Of a stretch of 64,000 nucleotides of DNA, positions 36,832 to 45,494 are shown piece after piece. This DNA comes from CAYJLW01 sp964370965 (lineage in GTDB: Bacteria; Actinomycetota; Acidimicrobiia; UBA2766): contig CAYJLW010000007.1 of the NCBI GenBank assembly GCA_964370965.1, forward strand, positions 1-64,000, given 5' to 3'. The translations under genes and the position numbers were made by a program. The notes under the pieces were generated by a model, which saw nothing but the letters and a program-made list of their open reading frames with translations, did no database searches and was not told the origin of the DNA. Every line of letters begins with the position of its first letter. The stretch's first letter is position 1.

Positions 36832-38363
36832 GTGTCTCGGGTCCCCCGGCGTCGCTCCGCGGCGTGCGCCCCCAGGGCGGCCACGAGCCCCGCCAGGGTG
36901 TGCTCGCCCGCCAGGACGTCCACCGTGAGGCCCGCAGCGCGGGCGGCCCCCGCGGTGGCGGGTCCCACGCAGGCGACGACCGGCGGCACGGGGACGCCCG
37001 TGTCGGCGTACGCCCGGGCCGTCCCGGACGACGCGAACGCCACGACGTCGGCCGCGGCCGCCGCCGCCCGGTCCGCGGGCGACACGGCGAGGGCCCGTAC
37101 CGCGACGACGTCGGCGCGCAGCACCTCCCAGCCCGCCGCCCTGAGGCGCGCTGCCAGGGGCTCGACAGCCCCCTCGACGGTGAGGACGACGGCGTTCCCC
37201 CGGCCCGTCGCTCCCGGGAGCGGATCGCCGGCGGTGAGATCGACGTCGGGACGGAGCCCGGCACCCCGCAACGCCCGGACGGCGCCGCTGTCGGCGGCCA
37301 CGAGCTCCACCCCCGCCAGAGCCCGCGCGTCCTGACCGGCGGCGAAGAGGCCGTCCAGGAACCTCTCGACGCGGGTCGCGGACACGCACACGACGACGTC
37401 CACCTCGCCGCCGGTCACGGCCGCCACGGCCTTGCGGAGCGGTCCGGGGTCGGCGGGAGCGTCGAGGGCGAGCACAGGGATCTCCACGACTTCGGCGCCC
37501 TCGGCGCCCAGCAGCCGTCCGAGCGCGGAGGGCGTCGTCCGGCTGCGCGCCACGACGACCCGCCACCCGGCGAGGGCCCGGGAGGCGCGCCCGGCGGTGG
37601 CGATCTCGGGGGCGAGGACCGCCGCGGCGATCCGGGAGGCGAGACCCGCGTTGTCGCCCACGACGACGACGGCCGGGGAGCGCACGCCGGCTGCGGCGAA
37701 GTCGGCCGCCGCCCGGACAAGCGTCGTGGGCACGACACGCTGACCGGGACGCGTGGCCTCCTCGACTGCGACCACAGGGGTCTCCGGGTCGCGCCCGGCA
37801 GCCGCGAGACGCTCGGCGACGGTCCCGAAGGTGGCCACGCCCATGAGGACGACGAGAGGGCCGGTCATGCGCCCCAGAAGCTCCCAGTCGACCGCCGGCG
37901 GGCCCTTCCCGGGATCCTCGTGGCCGGAGACGACCGTGAAGACGGGGGGAAAGCCCCGGTGGGTGAGTGGTACGCCGCCCGCCTCGGGGGCGGCGAGCAC
38001 GGAGGAGACTCCGGGGACGACTTGGACGGGGACGCCGGCCTCCACGCAGGCGGCGACCTCCTCCCATCCGCGGCCGAAGATGAAAGGGTCCCCGCCCTTG
38101 ACCCGCACGACGGTGCGGCCGGCCCGGGCCTGCTCTACGAGGCGACGACAGATCTCGGCCTGCGTCACGGGCGACAGCCCAGGGCGCTTGCCCACGTCCA
38201 CGAGCTCCGCTCCGGGGCGCACATAGTCACGGAAGGCGGGTCCGGCGAGACGGTCGTAGAGGACCACGTCGGCGCCGCGCAGCACCTCGACGGCGGCCAC
38301 CGTGAGGAGGCCGGGGCCCCCGGGGCCTGCGCCCACGAGCACGACACGTCCGTTCCCCGACAT
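36828..38363 (-). CDS. cobA-hemD: Fusion: uroporphyrinogen-III C-methyltransferase + uroporphyrinogen-III synthase
   Basis: The 511 residues combine two enzymes of early tetrapyrrole synthesis. The N-terminal SUMT domain (about 1-245) makes precorrin-2 from uroporphyrinogen III: VGAGPGGPGLLT, VGKRPG, VRVKGGDPFIFGRGWEE, VPGVSSVLAAP and LVVLMGV. The C-terminal HemD domain (about 255-511) closes hydroxymethylbilane to uroporphyrinogen III: RVVVARSRTTPSALGRLL, VCVSATRVERFLDGL, ADVVAFASSGTARAY and ACVGPATAGAARAAGL. Such fusions are known in actinobacteria and clostridia. The stop overlaps the ApgM-HAD start. It points the flow of precursors to the cob genes at 17-28 kb. Confidence 0.93.
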   Translation of the reverse strand: MSGNGRVVLVGAGPGGPGLLTVAAVEVLRGADVVLYDRLAGPAFRDYVRPGAELVDVGKRPGLSPVTQAEICRRLVEQARAGRTVVRVKGGDPFIFGRGWEEVAACVEAGVPVQVVPGVSSVLAAPEAGGVPLTHRGFPPVFTVVSGHEDPGKGPPAVDWELLGRMTGPLVVLMGVATFGTVAERLAAAGRDPETPVVAVEEATRPGQRVVPTTLVRAAADFAAAGVRSPAVVVVGDNAGLASRIAAAVLAPEIATAGRASRALAGWRVVVARSRTTPSALGRLLGAEGAEVVEIPVLALDAPADPGPLRKAVAAVTGGEVDVVVCVSATRVERFLDGLFAAGQDARALAGVELVAADSGAVRALRGAGLRPDVDLTAGDPLPGATGRGNAVVLTVEGAVEPLAARLRAAGWEVLRADVVAVRALAVSPADRAAAAAADVVAFASSGTARAYADTGVPVPPVVACVGPATAGAARAAGLTVDVLAGEHTLAGLVAALGAHAAERRRGTRDT

Positions 38364-38551
38364 GGCGCCGAGAGTAGGCGAGGCCCCGGGCCGACCGGCA
38401 GGCGGGTTCTTGTCCGTCCCGCGGACCCTCCCGGGATCCTCGGTGTCGCGCCCCGCGTGACTTGCCGGCTCCGGCGCAGGCGCGCCGGGCCTTCACCTGC
38501 GCCACAGGTGCGGGGCCCACGCCCGGGGAAGGCTGCTTGGCCGCCTGCCGC

Positions 38552-39967
38552 TCAGCCCCGAGGGGCCCCCGGCTCCCCGCGGCCGGCCGCCGGGGGCGGG
38601 GGCAGGACGCCGGGGAGAGGGGCCTTCGGGTCGCGTGCGCCCAGGTCGGGCCGGGGGGACGCTGGGCGCCGCGGGGCCGCCGGTACACCCCAGGGAGCCT
38701 GCGGGTCAGCGGTTCGCACCGGCGCCGGCGCCGCACCGGGGGCGGGCTCCGCACGCGGACGGTCGCCGGACACCCGGCCCCGGTCGGATCCGCGGCGCCT
38801 GCGCGGCGAGCGGGCGGGCGGCGGGGCGTCGAGCTCGGCGGCGACGAGGCCCTCGGGCAACGCGAGCCAATGGAGGCCGTCACGGACGATGGCGGCGACG
38901 GGGATGGCGACGATGAGGCCGGCGAGACCGAGGACCCCGGCGCCCACGATGAGTGCGACGATCTGCACGAGCGTCGGGAGCTCCGTGGCGGGCCCACCGA
39001 TCACGGGACCGAACCAGTAGAGATCTGCGAGCTTCACGACGGCGACCGCCGCCATCGCCAGGACCAGGAGGCCCGGCCCGCCCTTGGCGAGGGCGACCGC
39101 GGCCACCGGCAGAGCGGCCGCCACGGGGCCGATCCCGGGCACGAGGTTTCCCACCGCGGCGACGACACCCAGGAGGACGAAGTACGGGAGACCCACGAGC
39201 CAGAACAGGAGGGTCTCCAGGCCGCCCACGACGACGGCGAGACTGAGCTGGTGGCGCACGAACGCTGTCACCGTGCGGCGGGCGGACCGGGCGGCGCCCC
39301 TGAGGCGGGCGTTCTGGGGCCGCTCCAGCCACGCCCGCACGGAGCCCGTGAGCGAAGCCATGTCCTTGACGGCAAGGAACGCCACGACCGTCCCGATCAG
39401 GAACGCCGCCACGAACCCGGCCGTCGTCCCGAGCACACCGAAGATGTTGCGGGCGAGGTTCCTACCCACGTCCCGGGACTCGTCCCTGAGGGATTCCCGG
39501 AACTCCCGGATCGCCTTGCCCGCCGCCGGTGACGTGCGCCCGACCCGGGTCTCGAAGTCCTGCAGGCGGTCGGAGAGGTTCTCCGCTATCGAAGGCACTT
39601 CCACGGCGAGGCCGCTCACCTGGCGGGCGAAGGGTGGCGCCACGAGCCACATGGCGCCCCCGAAGATCCCTATGAGAGCGACGAACACGACACCCGTGGC
39701 CGCCGTCCGGGGGATGTGGCGGCGGGCGAGAGCCCCCACCATCGGAGCGGCGGCCACCCCCATGACGAGCGCCACCACGGCCGGGGCGACGAGCCAGGCG
39801 AGGCGGCCGAGGAGGAGGAACAGCCCGTAGACGGCGAGGCCGATGCCGACCAGGGACCACGCCCGCATGCCGAGCTGCTCGATCCGCGTGCGACCCCGGG
39901 GGACGTCGTCGCCGGCGGGCACGAGAGGCGGGAGGACCGGCTCGTCAGCGGGAGGATGCGGCTGCAT
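38552..39967 (-). CDS. AI-2E family / PerM-like membrane permease
   Basis: This is a 471-residue protein of the AI-2 exporter/PerM superfamily. About seven to eight hydrophobic segments are present, with the family-typical central soluble region (LRDESRDVGRNLARNIFG) and the motif VGNLVPGIGPVAAALPVA followed by GPVIGGPATELPTLVQI. A Pro/Arg-rich cytoplasmic tail of about 100 residues is an addition. ATG 39967 is the family-like start; the open frame continues upstream only through the repeat array and N run. The real substrate is not predictable. Confidence 0.85.
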   Translation of the reverse strand: MQPHPPADEPVLPPLVPAGDDVPRGRTRIEQLGMRAWSLVGIGLAVYGLFLLLGRLAWLVAPAVVALVMGVAAAPMVGALARRHIPRTAATGVVFVALIGIFGGAMWLVAPPFARQVSGLAVEVPSIAENLSDRLQDFETRVGRTSPAAGKAIREFRESLRDESRDVGRNLARNIFGVLGTTAGFVAAFLIGTVVAFLAVKDMASLTGSVRAWLERPQNARLRGAARSARRTVTAFVRHQLSLAVVVGGLETLLFWLVGLPYFVLLGVVAAVGNLVPGIGPVAAALPVAAVALAKGGPGLLVLAMAAVAVVKLADLYWFGPVIGGPATELPTLVQIVALIVGAGVLGLAGLIVAIPVAAIVRDGLHWLALPEGLVAAELDAPPPARSPRRRRGSDRGRVSGDRPRAEPAPGAAPAPVRTADPQAPWGVPAAPRRPASPRPDLGARDPKAPLPGVLPPPPAAGRGEPGAPRG

Positions 39968-40019
39968 GCCGGAAGCTTGGCAGAACCGGCGCCCCCGATC
40001 GGTTCCCGGCCGCCCGGAC

Positions 40020-40310
40020 CCCAACTCGAGGCCGGCGGGGTGAGGGGCCCCCGCCGCCAACGCGGAGCAGCGCCAGTCTGCGNNNNNNNNNNNNNNNNNN
40101 NNNNNNNNNNNNNNNNNNNNNNNNNNNNNNNNNNNNNNNNNNNNNNNNNNNNNNNNNNNNNNNNNNNNNNNNNNNNNNNNNNGAGCCATGTAACAGCGGG
40201 GTGAGGGGCCCCCGCCGCCAACGCGGAGCAGCGCCAGTCTGCGGAGCCATGTAACAGCGGGGTGAGGGGCCCCCGCCGCCAACGCGGAGCAGCGCCAGCC
40301 TGCGGACCAG
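40020..40310. repeat. 61-bp tandem repeat array with an assembly gap
   Basis: Units of 61 bp start at 40183 and 40244, beginning GAGCCATGTAACAGCGGGGT and ending GCCAGTCTGCG. Partial units flank them at about 40020-40082 and 40305. The core GGTGAGGGGCCCCCGCCGCC followed by AACGCGGAGCAGCGCC also makes up the array at 42630-43010. The array fills the space after the AI-2E permease start and cuts into an AbiEii-like gene. Confidence 0.85.
40083..40182. other. Assembly gap (100 N) in the 61-bp repeats
   Basis: Exactly 100 N, flanked on both sides by the same 61-bp unit, so the true copy number is unknown. Confidence 0.97.
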
Positions 40311-40455
40311 GAGCGACTTCGACAAACCGGGCAAGGAGCCGCTCGAAGACAACCGCCTTACGGAGACGCACGAGCGATTCCCCCGTCTCCTGAGAGCGGT
40401 TCAGCAGCCGCTGTTCAAGCGCGGTCCGGAAGGCGACGGAATTCGCGCACTTCAC
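40304..40455 (-). pseudogene. AbiEii-like nucleotidyltransferase toxin, 5' fragment
   Basis: The minus strand encodes SVAFRTALEQRLLNRSQETG and LVRLRKAVVFERLLARF, the typical beginning of AbiEii/AbiGii-type toxins. After about 50 residues the frame enters the 61-bp repeat array and the nucleotidyltransferase core is missing. The GTG start overlaps the stop of the AbiEi-like remnant by four bases, keeping the usual antitoxin-toxin order. Confidence 0.6.
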
Positions 40456-40655
40456 GTCGCCGCCTCGTTGACGGCTCCCCGGATCAGACGTTCGACTCGG
40501 CCCCCGCGTCCTGCAGCTGCGTCCACAAGATGACGCCTCGTGACCAGCCCCCGTTCCAGTGCTTCACGCACGGCGTTCACGACCTGTTCCGGTGCGCCAC
40601 CGGCGTCCGCTACATCGACGATTGAGCGGACGGGCGAGGCGACGGGGATGCCCTC
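40452..40655 (-). pseudogene. AbiEi-like antitoxin, 3' fragment
   Basis: The segment reads PVASPVRSIVDVADAGGAPE, VVNAVREALERGLVTRRHLV and GGRVERLIRGA, as in the C-terminal half of AbiEi-type antitoxins. The N-terminal winged-helix half is absent: upstream of about 40655 the sequence becomes, on the other strand, the tail of a transposon-type ATPase. The module was therefore cut at both ends. Confidence 0.6.
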
Positions 40656-40659
40656 CCGA

Positions 40660-40782
40660 GGGCTGCCCCGGGCCGTGAACAACCTCGCCGTCCAATCACT
40701 CGTCGCCGCGTTCGCCCACAACAAGGCCATCGTCGACGAGTCCTCCGCACGAGCCGCCGTCACCGAAGTCACCGCCGAGTAG
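40660..40782 (+). pseudogene. C-terminal remnant of an ExeA/TniB-type transposon ATPase
   Basis: The frame reads GLPRAVNNLAVQSLVAAFAH, NKAIVDESSARAAVTEVTAE and stops. This is the typical end of the ExeA-like AAA ATPases that accompany some insertion sequences. No P-loop or transposase is present. About 100 bp of non-coding sequence follow, ending with GTGGCCAC near 40901; they may be the old element end. Confidence 0.55.
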
Positions 40783-40919
40783 ACCCCACCAACCCCAAGT
40801 CAGCCCACGACAACGCGCGGCCCCACCACATCTCCATGCTGCATGTCACCGTCGTGATCATCCAGCCTGGCGGCCCACAGTCAGCGGAAATGCCCGTGAC
40901 GTGTGGCCACTTTGGGTGT

Positions 40920-41666
40920 TCAGTCGCGTAGGAGGAGTTGGAGGGCGAGTCTGCCGTCCTCTGCGTCCTCGAGACCGCGCCACGCGTCGGCATCGGCGAG
41001 CAGATCGCCAGCCTCGGCAGCGAGCCACCTGCGTTCGTTCCCTTTCAGCTGCGTGGCTGCGGCGACGGGATCGTCGAGCAAGGAGAGCAGGAACGCTGTG
41101 TCGCGCCGCTGGCTTGCCGGGACGTCATCGATGCCGATCGCGCGGACCTTGACAAGGATGGCTCCGAGCAGGCCGGGAACAGGAACGTCGCAACGGCGGC
41201 CTCCGATATCGAGACTGACGAGCACGGCTCGCTGCAACGCTTGCGTGCCGCCCGGCACCATGACCGTGTGGGCACCCCCGGTCGTGGTCCGCAGCGTGCG
41301 TTCGCTCAGCCCGTCTGGGGCCAAGATGTCGATCGTTCGGTCGGCGCCTGCTCGGAAACGGTGGCCCACCTCGTCGGGGCTGACGCCTTCGAGCATGTAG
41401 CCGAGGGCTCCGAGCCGTGCAGCGAAGTCACTGGTTGCCGTCGTCGTGACGCGGACGTTGGCAATGATGTCGAGGTCGACGCTCAGGCGTGGCGGTATCC
41501 GCTCGGCGAGGAGACCGTGCAGGAGGACCATCTGCCCACCGACGAGGACCCAGTCGAGGTCGTCGACCACCTCGACGAGGCGCGGCACATCGTCCCAGAC
41601 GCGACCCCGCTCTGTCGGGTCGATGCGCAACGGCCTATCTGGATTCAGTGCCGGTAGCTGTCTCAC
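40920..41666 (-). CDS. Nucleotidyltransferase, AbiEii-like toxin candidate
   Basis: This is a 248-residue protein with a nucleotidyltransferase-like core: WVLVGGQMVLLHGLLAER, LSVDLDIIANVRV (the paired Asp) and RTIDILAP. It resembles the minimal/AbiEii-type nucleotidyltransferases that serve as toxins in type IV toxin-antitoxin pairs. The GTG start overlaps the stop of the upstream HTH gene, so the two form a coupled pair in antitoxin-toxin order. It lies between two repeat arrays and beside transposon debris, which fits a transferred module. Confidence 0.72.
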   Translation of the reverse strand: MRQLPALNPDRPLRIDPTERGRVWDDVPRLVEVVDDLDWVLVGGQMVLLHGLLAERIPPRLSVDLDIIANVRVTTTATSDFAARLGALGYMLEGVSPDEVGHRFRAGADRTIDILAPDGLSERTLRTTTGGAHTVMVPGGTQALQRAVLVSLDIGGRRCDVPVPGLLGAILVKVRAIGIDDVPASQRRDTAFLLSLLDDPVAAATQLKGNERRWLAAEAGDLLADADAWRGLEDAEDGRLALQLLLRD

Positions 41667-42397
41667 GCTCCCCTTGGCTCCTCGCTTCGGCGCTGCCCGA
41701 GGTCGGCGAGGAGCGCCTCGAACCCTGCTTTGCCGGCACGGCGTGTGCGTTCGTCGTCGCTGTCGATGAGGTCGAGTATCACCGCGGGCCGCAGCGCCCT
41801 CTCGCCTCGGCCACCGGCGGGGTCTACATCGTCGGGCACGACGCGCAGTGTCACGTTCGGACCCGCTGTTGCCACATCGAGCACGTATTCCTCGGCCATC
41901 GCGTCCAGATCTCTCGCGTGTACGTATGCGTCGACTTCACCGCTACCCACGACATCGAACCCGTAGTCGCGGGCGGCGCTCACACCCGTACGGGTCAGGC
42001 GCGGGTCCGCCGCCAAACGCTCCAGAACACTCCGATGTGCCCGAAACAAACGCACGTCGCCGCGACGCCGCAACAGCGACAGCCACACCCACCAATCCGC
42101 TCCGACCTTCTCCAACTCGGCGAGCTGACGCCTCAGGCGCCACAATCGACGTCGGTCAACCTCCCCAGCCGTCTTCGCGCCGGCAACGAGAGCGAGCAGA
42201 CCCCACGCATTCTCGGATCTCAGCGGCTTGCGGCCACTCCGCCTCCGGTATCCGTCGACTGCAGCTTGCGAGAGAACGACGCGGCCGGCAACCCGCTCAC
42301 CGGCAAGCTCACCAGCTTCAATCAACGCGCGCACGCGACGCGGCGACACGCCAAGCAAGTCGGCGGCTTCACCTACCGTCATCATCCCATCACGCAT
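41663..42397 (-). CDS. HTH (excisionase-like) protein, antitoxin candidate
   Basis: The protein has about 244 residues. An N-terminal MerR/excisionase-type helix-turn-helix, TVGEAADLLGVSPRRVRALI with EAGELAGERVAGRVVLS, is followed by an Arg-rich helical region and a domain with YGFDVVGSGEVDAYV. HTH proteins of this build commonly precede nucleotidyltransferase toxins and act as antitoxin and autorepressor. ATG 42397 is preferred; starts at 42421, 42385 and 42382 are possible. Its stop overlaps the start of the nucleotidyltransferase by four bases. Confidence 0.7.
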   Translation of the reverse strand: MRDGMMTVGEAADLLGVSPRRVRALIEAGELAGERVAGRVVLSQAAVDGYRRRSGRKPLRSENAWGLLALVAGAKTAGEVDRRRLWRLRRQLAELEKVGADWWVWLSLLRRRGDVRLFRAHRSVLERLAADPRLTRTGVSAARDYGFDVVGSGEVDAYVHARDLDAMAEEYVLDVATAGPNVTLRVVPDDVDPAGGRGERALRPAVILDLIDSDDERTRRAGKAGFEALLADLGQRRSEEPRGA

Positions 42398-42630
42398 CGT
42401 CGCGCAACCATACACGAACAAGGATAGTTACGCGACACGGCGAACGCCGCGATGGGCCCGTAGAGGCCCTGACCTGGATCTGACCGGCCACCACCAACGA
42501 TCAGGCACCCACAGGCCGTCAGACACTTCTGGAAACAAGCCAACCTGCACGGGCGACAGGCACTCACAGAGCCCACCGCCAAGACCCCCAGACGCTACAA
42601 GACCAACGCAACGCCCACCCACTGTGAGGG
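42398..42630. other. Intergenic stretch without recognised content
   Basis: This stretch precedes the HTH gene on the minus strand and contains its presumed promoter. The AT-rich piece TAACTATCCTTGTTCG (minus strand, near 42430) is a candidate region, but no clear -35/-10 pair is seen. I see no coding similarity. Confidence 0.4.
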
Positions 42631-43010
42631 GCCCCCCACCGCCAACGCGGAGCAGCACCGGCAACGCGGAGCGGCCCGGGACCCCAACCCGAGGCCGGCG
42701 GGGTGAGGGGCCCCCGCCGCCAACGCGGAGCAGCGCCGCCAACGCGGAACCGCCGGGACCNNNNNNNNNNNNNNNNNNNNNNNNNNNNNNNNNNNNNNNN
42801 NNNNNNNNNNNNNNNNNNNNNNNNNNNNNNNNNNNNNNNNNNNNNNNNNNNNNNNNNNNNCCGACCCGAGGCCGGCGGGGGTGAGGGCCCCCCGCCGGCA
42901 AAGCGGAGCAGCGCCGCCAACGCGGAACCGCCGGGACCCCGACCCGAGGCCGGCGGGGGTGAGGGCCCCCCGCCGGCAAAGCGGAGCAGCGCCAGCTGCG
43001 GAGCAATGTA
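42630..43010. repeat. 78-bp tandem repeat array with an assembly gap
   Basis: After the gap, a 78-bp unit starts at 42861 and again, partly, at 42939, beginning CCGACCCGAGGCCGGCGGGG and ending CGCGGAACCGCCGGGACC. Before the gap, related units run from about 42630. The inner core (GTGAGGG-CCCCC-GCC, then CGGAGCAGCGCC) is shared with the 61-bp array at 40020-40310, so the arrays have a common origin. Confidence 0.85.
42761..42860. other. Assembly gap (100 N) in the 78-bp repeats
   Basis: Exactly 100 N between copies of the 78-bp unit; the true length is unknown. Confidence 0.97.
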
Positions 43011-43027
43011 ACGGTAGATTCCGCGTC

Positions 43028-43708
43028 GTGACCCAGCTCGAGCTCTTTCCGCCGCCCTGCCGGGTGGTCCTGCACGGGGACGACGAGCTCGTGGGCCTCC
43101 TCGAGGTGGTCATCGAACGGGGCTTCCCCGGCGAAGCGCTCCCGGAGGGGGTGGGGGCGGTCATGGTGCGCTGGAACGGTCGCCTCCGCTCCACCGTCGG
43201 CCGGGCGATCCAGCATCCCGTGGAGCCCGTCATAGAAGTGTCGCCCGTCTACGACCGGGAGCACCCGGGGGAGCTCTCTGAGACGCTGGCCCACGAGTAT
43301 GCGCACCTGCTCCATCCCTTGGCGGGCCACGGCCGGCCCTGGCGGCGCTCGCTGGAGCGGGCGATGCGCCGTCTCGGCCTCCCGCTGCGGGGCGACATCG
43401 TCCGGGCCCGCCACCCCGCCCCGCACCGGGGCCGCTACGAGTGGCGCTGCCGGGCCTGCCGGACGGTCGTGGCCGTGAGGAGCCAGCGGCGTTGGGAGGA
43501 AGTCGCCGTCCTGTCGACGTGCTGCGGCGCGTCCGTGTCCGTCCACGACGTCCACCGTGGCCTGCCGGCTGCACCCCGCCCGCACCAGGTGGGCTGCCGG
43601 GCCTGCGGGGCCGTGTACGCCGCCTTTGCCGAGCCCCGCCCGGCGGAGCGCTTCGCCCGCCGTTACCACTGCCGCTGCGGCCACAGGCTCCGGACGACGA
43701 GCCGGTGA
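43028..43708 (+). CDS. SprT-like zinc metalloprotease family protein
   Basis: The 226-residue protein carries HEYAH (residues about 88-92), the HExxH zinc site of SprT/Spartan-like proteases, after SETLA. The C-terminal half has Cys pairs of a zinc ribbon (CRACRTVV, STCCGA, CRACGAVY, HCRCGHR). Eukaryotic Spartan cuts DNA-protein crosslinks; the bacterial role is little known. The GTG at 43028 lies 7 bp after TAGATT, so the mRNA may be leaderless. The stop overlaps the GTG of the ABC ATPase gene. Confidence 0.82.
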   Translation: MTQLELFPPPCRVVLHGDDELVGLLEVVIERGFPGEALPEGVGAVMVRWNGRLRSTVGRAIQHPVEPVIEVSPVYDREHPGELSETLAHEYAHLLHPLAGHGRPWRRSLERAMRRLGLPLRGDIVRARHPAPHRGRYEWRCRACRTVVAVRSQRRWEEVAVLSTCCGASVSVHDVHRGLPAAPRPHQVGCRACGAVYAAFAEPRPAERFARRYHCRCGHRLRTTSR

Positions 43709-44673
43709 CGGCCGCCGTGGACATCCGCGGGCTCGTGAAGCGCTATGACGGGCGCGCTGTGCTCGACGGCCTCGACCTCGACGTCCCGGCCGGGTCGATC
43801 TTCGGCTTCCTGGGCCCGAACGGCTCGGGCAAGACCACGACGATCCGAGCTCTCCTCGGACTCGTGCGGGCCGACGCCGGGGAGCTCAGGATCCTCGGCA
43901 AACGGGTGCCGGCCGGTCTCGTGGGGCTCAGGGGCCGCGTCGGCGCCGTGGTCGACCGCCCCGCCCTGTACCCGCCGCTGTCCGGGCGGCGGAATCTCGA
44001 GGTGGTCGCCGGGATGCTCGGGGGGAGGGGGCAGGATCGCATCGAGGAGCTTCTCGCCCTCGTGGGCCTCGACGATGCCGCGGGCCGCGCCGTGTCGGCG
44101 TACTCCTACGGGATGCGCCAGCGCCTCGCCCTCGCTGCCGCCCTGCTGCCCAGGCCGGAGCTGCTCGTCCTCGACGAGCCCGCCAACGGACTCGACCCCG
44201 CCGGCCGGCGCCAGCTCCGGGAGGTGTTCCGTGGGATCAGGGCCACGGGCGCCACGTTGTTCATATCGAGCCACCTCCTCGCCGAGGTCGAGCTCACGTG
44301 TGACCGGGTGGCGATCCTCGACCGGGGCCGCATTGTGGAGGAGGGCGACACGGCGGCGCTCCTGCAGGGTCCGGGGTGTTGGAACGTCGGCATCGGCGAC
44401 GCCGATCCCGCCGCCGCCCGGGCGGCGCTCGCGGCTGCCGGCCTCACGGTCGTCGACGGCGTGGCGCTCTGCGTCGAGACGGAGGCGCCCGCGGAGATCA
44501 CCCGGGCGCTCGCCGGTGCCGGTATCTGGCTGGAGGAGCTCCGGCCCGCGCGGCGGCGCCTCGAGGAGCTCTTCCTGCAACTCACGGAGCCCCAGGCGCC
44601 ACCCTGGCAGCCGACGTACGCGGAAGCCCCCGCTGGCCCGGCGTCGTGGACACCGCCGGAGTCACCGGCGTGA
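43705..44673 (+). CDS. ABC transporter ATP-binding protein
   Basis: This is a 322-residue ATPase of the ABC-2 exporter class. It has Walker A GPNGSGKTTT, the signature region SAYSYGMRQRL (a variant of LSGGQ, common in this class), Walker B LLVLDEPANGLDP and the switch-His FISSHLL. The C-terminal extension ends with a P/A-rich tail. The GTG overlaps the stop of the SprT-like gene, and its own stop overlaps the permease start. The substrate is unknown; the CcmA/NatA-like type exports drugs, lipids or ions. Confidence 0.9.
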   Translation: MTAAVDIRGLVKRYDGRAVLDGLDLDVPAGSIFGFLGPNGSGKTTTIRALLGLVRADAGELRILGKRVPAGLVGLRGRVGAVVDRPALYPPLSGRRNLEVVAGMLGGRGQDRIEELLALVGLDDAAGRAVSAYSYGMRQRLALAAALLPRPELLVLDEPANGLDPAGRRQLREVFRGIRATGATLFISSHLLAEVELTCDRVAILDRGRIVEEGDTAALLQGPGCWNVGIGDADPAAARAALAAAGLTVVDGVALCVETEAPAEITRALAGAGIWLEELRPARRRLEELFLQLTEPQAPPWQPTYAEAPAGPASWTPPESPA

Positions 44674-45494
44674 GCGCCCTGCTGCGCGCCGAGCTCCGCA
44701 AACTCACGGGACGCAGGCTCCTCTGGGGCCTCCTCGCCGTGCTCGTCGGCCTCGAGGCGATGAACATGATCCTCGTCCCTGTGCTCCTGCGTGTCCTCCC
44801 GTCCGAGCAGGGCATGGCGCCGCTGCGCGAGCTCGTGGGCTCCCTCCGGCTCCCCGCGGGCTTCGTCTTCGCCGTGCAGACGTCCGTCGGCCAGGTGATG
44901 CTGCTGGTGGCGATCCTCACGGCGATCGCGGTGGGCAACGAGTACGGGTGGGGCACGATGGCGCTCACCCTCACGCTGGAGCCGAGGCGGGGGCGGGTCC
45001 TGGCGGCGAAGGCGGTTTCCCTGGTGTTCGTCGCCGCCTTGGGGACGCTGGTGGCAGCCCTGGTCGGGATGGCATTCGCCGCCGCCGCGCAGCCCATCCT
45101 CCCCACCGGGGCGCCCAGCGTCTTCGAGGGCAACTGGGTCGTGGCGGCCGCCGGGGTGTGGCTGCGGTCGTTCCCGGCGCTGGCGTTCTGGGTCCTGCTC
45201 ACGTCCGCCGTGGCGATCATGACCCGCAGCCCGGGGGCCGCCGCCGGCGTAGGGGTGGGCGTCGTCCTCGTGGATCAGGTCTTCGGTCTCGCCACGGCGC
45301 TGCAGCCCTTCCTCGTGAGCACCAACACCCAGGCCCTCACAACCGTCGGCCGCGTGGGCACGGGCGGGGGGGCGTTCAGCGTGGCGTCGCTCGCGCGGAT
45401 CCCGGCGTGGCGGGCCGCCGCCGTGTTGTGCGCGTACGGCGTGGTCGTCGGGGCTGTGGCATGGTGGCGCCTCTCCCGCCAGGAGGTGACGTGA
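44670..45494 (+). CDS. ABC-2 type permease
   Basis: The 274-residue membrane protein has about six hydrophobic segments (LLWGLLAVLVGLEAMNMIL, MLLVAILTAIAVGNEYGWG, LVFVAALGTLVAALVGMAF, LAFWVLLTSAVAIMT, AAAGVGVGVVLVDQVFG and the C-terminal AAAVLCAYGVVVGAVAWW). The motif GNEYGWGTMALTLTLEPRRG is typical of ABC-2 permeases. It is coupled to the ATPase gene by a GTGA overlap, and thiS starts at its stop codon. It forms an export complex with the upstream ATPase. Confidence 0.88.
   Translation: MSALLRAELRKLTGRRLLWGLLAVLVGLEAMNMILVPVLLRVLPSEQGMAPLRELVGSLRLPAGFVFAVQTSVGQVMLLVAILTAIAVGNEYGWGTMALTLTLEPRRGRVLAAKAVSLVFVAALGTLVAALVGMAFAAAAQPILPTGAPSVFEGNWVVAAAGVWLRSFPALAFWVLLTSAVAIMTRSPGAAAGVGVGVVLVDQVFGLATALQPFLVSTNTQALTTVGRVGTGGGAFSVASLARIPAWRAAAVLCAYGVVVGAVAWWRLSRQEVT

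Noticed and set aside
40183..40310. CRISPR array
   Set aside because: The 61-bp units are directly abutting without unique spacers, and no cas genes are present.
39670..40455. 261-codon frame on the minus strand through the 61-bp repeats
   Set aside because: Only its first about 50 codons (AbiEii start) are meaningful; the rest is repeat, N run and a shadow of the permease gene.
42428..43684. 418-codon frame on the minus strand through the 78-bp repeats and N run
   Set aside because: It reads across 100 placeholder N, and its repeats are only translations of the DNA repeat; the SprT-like gene on the plus strand is real.
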